NCBI GenBank assembly: GCA_051453625.1
Contig: JBOZIK010000001.1
Coordinates: 74,621,512 to 74,685,511, forward strand
Direction: 5' to 3'
DNA length: 64,000 nt
DNA from: Welwitschia mirabilis
Taxonomy: Eukaryota > Gnetophyta > Gnetopsida > Welwitschiales
Positions 60,710-64,000 of the stretch are shown here, piece by piece; positions within the stretch are counted from its first letter, which is position 1, and each line of letters begins with the position of its first letter. Under the pieces are notes generated by a model that saw nothing but the letters and a program-made list of their open reading frames with translations, did not search any database and had not been told where the DNA came from. The position numbers were made by a program, and so were the translations under genes.

Positions 60710-60965
60710 TAGAAGCCATAAAGAAATCAGTACTAGGTTTAGTGTATCATAATCAATTATGATAAATCTTAATAAAATGATCCTGCATAATCATTTTTCC
60801 TAGCTTAATTTGGTGGGGGCTGGACCATGATCCATATTATTGTGTATCTACTTTATTTTATTGCTCATGGTCTTTGATGCATAGTTATTTATTTGAAAAT
60901 TTATAATGATTTCTTTGCTTGTGTGTTTATTTTTGCTCTAATTCATGTCATTTTTTGCTAAAGCA
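60710..60965 (+). repeat. Direct repeat copy 2 (diverged)
   Basis: Second copy of the repeat at 59990-60240; shares ATAAAGAAATCA, TTTAGTGTA, TTGTGTATC and ATAGTTATTTATTTGAAA-type wording. Confidence 0.6.
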
Positions 60966-61382
60966 TTACATGCACACTTCTTGTTGCATCATTTTCCTCA
61001 TCTAGAGATCCTTGTAAAATAGAATTTTCATGATACTAATATTAAAACAGATGCTAATAAATACATTTAGTCCTAAGATGTTGTCCACCATAGAGCTCAG
61101 GGAGGCTTTTAATGGTTTACATTTTTAATTTCATAAATGTAATTTTTTTTAACTTTTGAAGGAAATTGGCTAATATTTTTATTAGTTTCAAGAAAAGTAC
61201 AAATCTATCACATTAAACTTAAAAACTTTAATGAAAACATATCTTTAAAAAGTATGATTATCCAAACAAATGATGGAAGTACAAAATATAACACATAGAA
61301 TACTTAAATGGGACATCCAAAGTTTTAAACATACAATCTTAAGAATAGAAAACATATATCAAAATGATTAGACTAGACTAAA
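60966..61382. other. AT-rich DNA, no gene
   Basis: Nothing recognised in this stretch. Confidence 0.4.
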
Positions 61383-61460
61383 GGTAATAGTTTTAGGTTA
61401 ATGGTTCAATATAATGAATGACTTCTTATGGTTTAAAATTCAAATCCCCATAAGCAATAG
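61383..61460 (+). repeat. tRNA-like segment, possible SINE head
   Basis: TTAGGTTAATGGTTCAA (61393-61409) resembles an A box. ATTCAAATCCCC (61438-61449) resembles a pol III B box, at about tRNA spacing. It does not fold into an obvious intact tRNA and has no clear anticodon arm, so a decayed SINE or chance are both possible. Confidence 0.3.
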
Positions 61461-61534
61461 GGTACTTGAACTAACATGTAACATACTGCTAGTGACTTCA
61501 TGAATGGGACTGAGGCTAGTTAAGAGGGGTAGAA

Positions 61535-61743
61535 TGATGTAACTCCATTTTTATATTTAGCATTTATTATTATTTTCCTTCTTTTATTTAATCCCACATT
61601 GTTTAGGGATTCCTATTGCAAGGACTTATGTCTTATAAATAAGCAGCTTATGTACTCTTTTAGATATGAATTTTCAAAATAAAAGTTATATAAAGTGCTC
61701 TCTCCCTTTAAGGATTATTTCTTTGAACACTTTTCACAATGCA
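61535..61743 (+). repeat. Short 5' LTR of chromovirus-like element H
   Basis: TGATGTAACTCC to GCA, about 210 bp, followed by a clear primer site. It contains a TATA box (61632-61643) and an AATAAA signal (61678-61683). The bases just before it (AAGAGGGGTAGAA) look like a polypurine tract, so this may be a middle LTR between tandem copies. Left boundary is approximate. Confidence 0.55.
61632..61643 (+). promoter_or_regulatory. TATA box in the H LTR
   Basis: CTTATAAATAAG, followed about 45 bp later by AATAAA, the normal order of promoter and poly(A) signal in a short LTR. Confidence 0.55.
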
Positions 61744-61748
61744 TCGAA

Positions 61749-61760
61749 TGGTATCAGAAT
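61749..61760 (+). other. Primer binding site of initiator-Met tRNA type (H)
   Basis: TGGTATCAGAAT, one base from the usual TGGTATCAGAGC over the first ten positions and next to the LTR end. Confidence 0.75.
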
Positions 61761-62039
61761 CATGGTAACTAGCTGTGATAACAATGGTCGTCATGACAAT
61801 ACTTGAAAGACTGGATCCCTGATCCTTGGGGAAGAATATTACAATGGTTAAAGCAATGTTTACAGGGGTACTTGGAGTGATAAAACATTCATAGATTCTA
61901 TCACTTCAAGGGGTGATTTGATGAGATTGGGGATTAGTTAGATGCTCTTAGTATTAATGTGAACCAGAACTAGATTAGCAGTAGAAGGTCAGGAGTTGAT
62001 GTTGCTTATGATGATCCTATCTACAAGTTATTTCTATCT

Positions 62040-62830
62040 GTAGATAGAATTTCGTCGATGATGACAGTTCTGAAGAAGAAGAAGAAGAGCTTGAGGAAGA
62101 ACAAGATTTTTAATATGGTGAAAGATAGTAAGGTGATTGATATAGAATAAATGAAGATCAAGAATGTAACAATTTTAAGTTAAAAGTTGATATTCATTAT
62201 TTTAATTGGGACTTGGGAATAGAGGAGTTCTTGGATTAGATTGCTAATGTCAATAGGTTCTTAAACTATAAGGAGACTCCTATTAAAAAGCAAGTTAGGT
62301 TGGTTGCTTTTTTATTAAAGGGTGGCACTTTGACATGGTGGAATAGATTATAGAAAAGGAAAGATCATGGAGGAAGGGATTAAGTTTATACCTAGCCTCA
62401 AATAAGGAGATTGTTGATTTAGGAACTCTTCCTTATTATGAGTAGATCCTATTCTAGCAGTATCAGCATTACCAATAAGGCAACCGTTATATCCATAAGT
62501 TCACCACAGATTTCATGAGATTGACTGAGTAGAATAATTTGGTAAAGACCAAGGGGTAGAAAGTAGCCAGGTATCTTTATGGATTGAAATCCTAAATTAG
62601 AGATAGAATTGATATACAAATGTTGAGAACATTGTATAAGGATAAGAATATGGTAATAAAGGAAGAGATGACATAGTAGAAGAGGAGCAGAAGGGGCTTT
62701 GAAAATTTTAGATTTCTTAGTAGTAGGGTGCAATGATTATTATAACAACAGCAGTAAGAACTAAGAGGAGAAGACCATAGGGAAGTAAACCATAATGGAT
62801 TTAATGGTGAAGAAGGTGTAGACTTAGAAA
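62040..62830 (+). pseudogene. Chromovirus-like gag remnant (H)
   Basis: The Ty3/gypsy capsid domain is readable in one frame from 62183: KVDIHYFNWDLGIEEFLD, then after a stop IANVNRFLNYKETPIKKQVR, LVAFLLKGGTLTWWNRL. From 62419 GTLPYYE, ILF, QYQHYQ, GNRYIHKFTTDFMRL, VARYLYGLKS and IRDRID follow. These are the standard retrotransposon gag blocks. Every stop sits where Gln or Trp is expected (TAG or TAA for CAG or CAA, TAG for TGG). An Asp/Glu-rich N-terminal segment precedes (62080-62110). It lies between the primer site and the zinc knuckle. Confidence 0.85.
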
Positions 62831-62860
62831 GTGACAAACCCTTATACAAAACCAATAACT

Positions 62861-62911
62861 GGCAAGTGTCACAGATGTAACCATTGAGACCATCAATTGA
62901 ATGAGTGATCT
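62861..62911 (+). pseudogene. Gag zinc knuckle remnant (H)
   Basis: GKCHRCNH, stop, DHQLNE and a second stop give the C-x2-C-x4-H-x4-C spacing of a nucleocapsid knuckle. The last Cys codon is TGA, which removes zinc binding. RNA packaging is the known role of this motif. Confidence 0.75.
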
Positions 62912-63039
62912 CAAACAAAAACAACAAACATGATGATCAGAAAAGATGAGGAGGATGAGTATTATCATGCAATGGATGGGATGGAAGATGGGTTCGAAGA
63001 TGAGGAGATAAAAGAAGTTGCTTACATAGTGTGAAGGAT

Positions 63040-63470
63040 GATGCTAGCTATAAAAAAAGATGACCAATCATAATGCTATCAACTATTTTAGATTAGGTGA
63101 ATCATCTTTAGCAAGATATTTATTGTGATTATGGATAATAATAATATGGAGAACATTATTAGAAGAGAGGCAGTGAAGAAGCTGGGAGTTGCAATAAAGA
63201 AACATCCAAATCCTTATAGTTTAAGTTGGATTAAATCTGGAGTGAATCACATTGAGGTAATCAAACGCTATAAAATTTCTGTTTTAATTAGTAAATATAA
63301 AGATGAGGTATACTATGATATTGTAAATATGGAAGTATGTCATTTGCTATTTGGGAGGCTAGGGTTATTTGATGTGAATGTCCATCATTTAGAAAGGAGC
63401 AATCAGTATAGTTTGGAGAACAATGGAGTGAAATACACCTTGTTTCCATTAAAGAGCAAAGTTAAGTAAT
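63040..63470 (+). pseudogene. Aspartic protease remnant (H)
   Basis: The open frame at 63125-63469 reads MDNNNMENIIRREAVKKLGV, then KKHPNPYSLSWIKSGVNHIE, then KYKDEVYYDIVNMEVCHLLF, GRLGLFDVN. These are the retropepsin blocks of plant Ty3/gypsy elements of this type. The active-site Asp-Ser-Gly is Asp-Asn-Asn, so the protease would be dead even though 114 codons are open. It lies between gag and RT in the usual order. Confidence 0.83.
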
Positions 63471-63616
63471 TTATAAAGAAAAATTTCCATACTCTTACTA
63501 AGAAATTTGAATATAAGATCAAGGAGATGAGCCAAGCTCATGCACTAATAGTGAAGTAGGTGTATGAGATAGAGGTTGAGTTGCAAATGAAGGAACAAGC
63601 CTAGGTTGTTAGGCCT

Positions 63617-64000
63617 TTGCTGATGGAGTTCCATAATTTGATGCTAGAGGATGTTCTAGATGGGCTAATACTTATGAGAGATATTCAACATCATATTAAT
63701 TTATTTATTGAAGCTAGTTTACCTAAATTACCAAATTATATAATGAGCCTAAAGGAGAATAAAATCCTTCAAGAGAAGGTGGAGGAGCTGTTACAAAATG
63801 GGCACATCCAAAAGAGCATGAATCCCTCTGCTATACCTACCTTATTAAGTCTAAAGAAGGACGATAGCTGGAGGTTGTGTAGATAATAAGACTATTAATA
63901 AAATCATAGTGGGATACAAGTTTTGAATTCCTATATTAGATGATATGTTGAACAGATTACATAGAGCCAAGTGGTTTTTAAGGTTTGATTTAAAGAATGG
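63617..64000 (+). pseudogene. Reverse transcriptase start (H), cut by the window edge
   Basis: The open frame 63617-63886 reads MRDIQHHINLFIEASLPKLP, then KENKILQEKVEELLQNGHIQ, KSMNPSAIPTLLSLKKDDSW, RLCR, then a stop. Further on NKTINKIIVGYKF, ILDDMLNRLHRAKWFLRFDL, KNG follow to the last base. These are the N-terminal RT blocks of a Ty3/gypsy element, with the first catalytic Asp (FDLKNG) just included. The rest of pol lies beyond the window. It is the best preserved coding stretch here, so H is probably among the younger elements. Confidence 0.87.

Noticed and set aside
62449-62927. Two minus-strand open stretches of 94 and 111 codons
   Set aside because: They are antisense to the clearly readable gag of H.

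Overview
The window is intergenic DNA from a plant nuclear genome, most likely a flowering plant with a large, repeat-rich genome. It is very AT-rich and holds no intact protein-coding gene that I can support. Almost everything recognisable is decayed transposable element: Ty3/gypsy elements of Athila type (primer sites complementary to tRNA-Asp), a chromovirus-like Ty3/gypsy element with a TGGTATCAG primer site, a CACTA DNA transposon, and weaker copia-like and SINE-like traces. The open frames are short because Gln and Trp codons have repeatedly become stops, the pattern expected from long C-to-T decay of methylated DNA.

Region 1 (1-16981, + strand) is an array of Athila-type units A, B and C. 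Each carries pol remnants (RT, RNase H, integrase), a long noncoding 3' region, a G-rich polypurine tract and a 1.4-1.5 kb LTR. Units B and C share one LTR (9243-10668). Gag is missing just after the C primer site. The copies share disabled catalytic residues.

Region 2 (17351-52216, - strand) is one old Athila-type element, here called D, opened out to 34.9 kb by nested insertions. Its LTRs are flanked by an identical ATCTT duplication. Its 3' LTR is split by a 4.4 kb internally deleted element, E1 (17595-21996). Its interior holds a solo-like LTR (F), a + strand LTR remnant (G), and a second related element, E2 (28757-42248). E2 itself contains a 5.9 kb CACTA transposon (31215-37160). D keeps recognisable gag and protease remnants on the minus strand at about 48.0-50.6 kb.

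Region 3 (52217-61530) is mostly unassignable AT-rich DNA with a possible copia LTR, a diverged 0.7 kb direct duplication and a tRNA-like segment. Region 4 (61535-64000, + strand) is the 5' part of a chromovirus-like element (H): short LTR with TATA box, primer site, gag, zinc knuckle, protease and the start of RT, cut by the window edge.

The order of events read from nesting is: D into older DNA; E1 into the D LTR; G and other DNA into the D interior; E2 into the G LTR; CACTA into E2. Five N gaps interrupt the sequence, and two of them are flanked by duplicated ends that look like unmerged contig overlaps.
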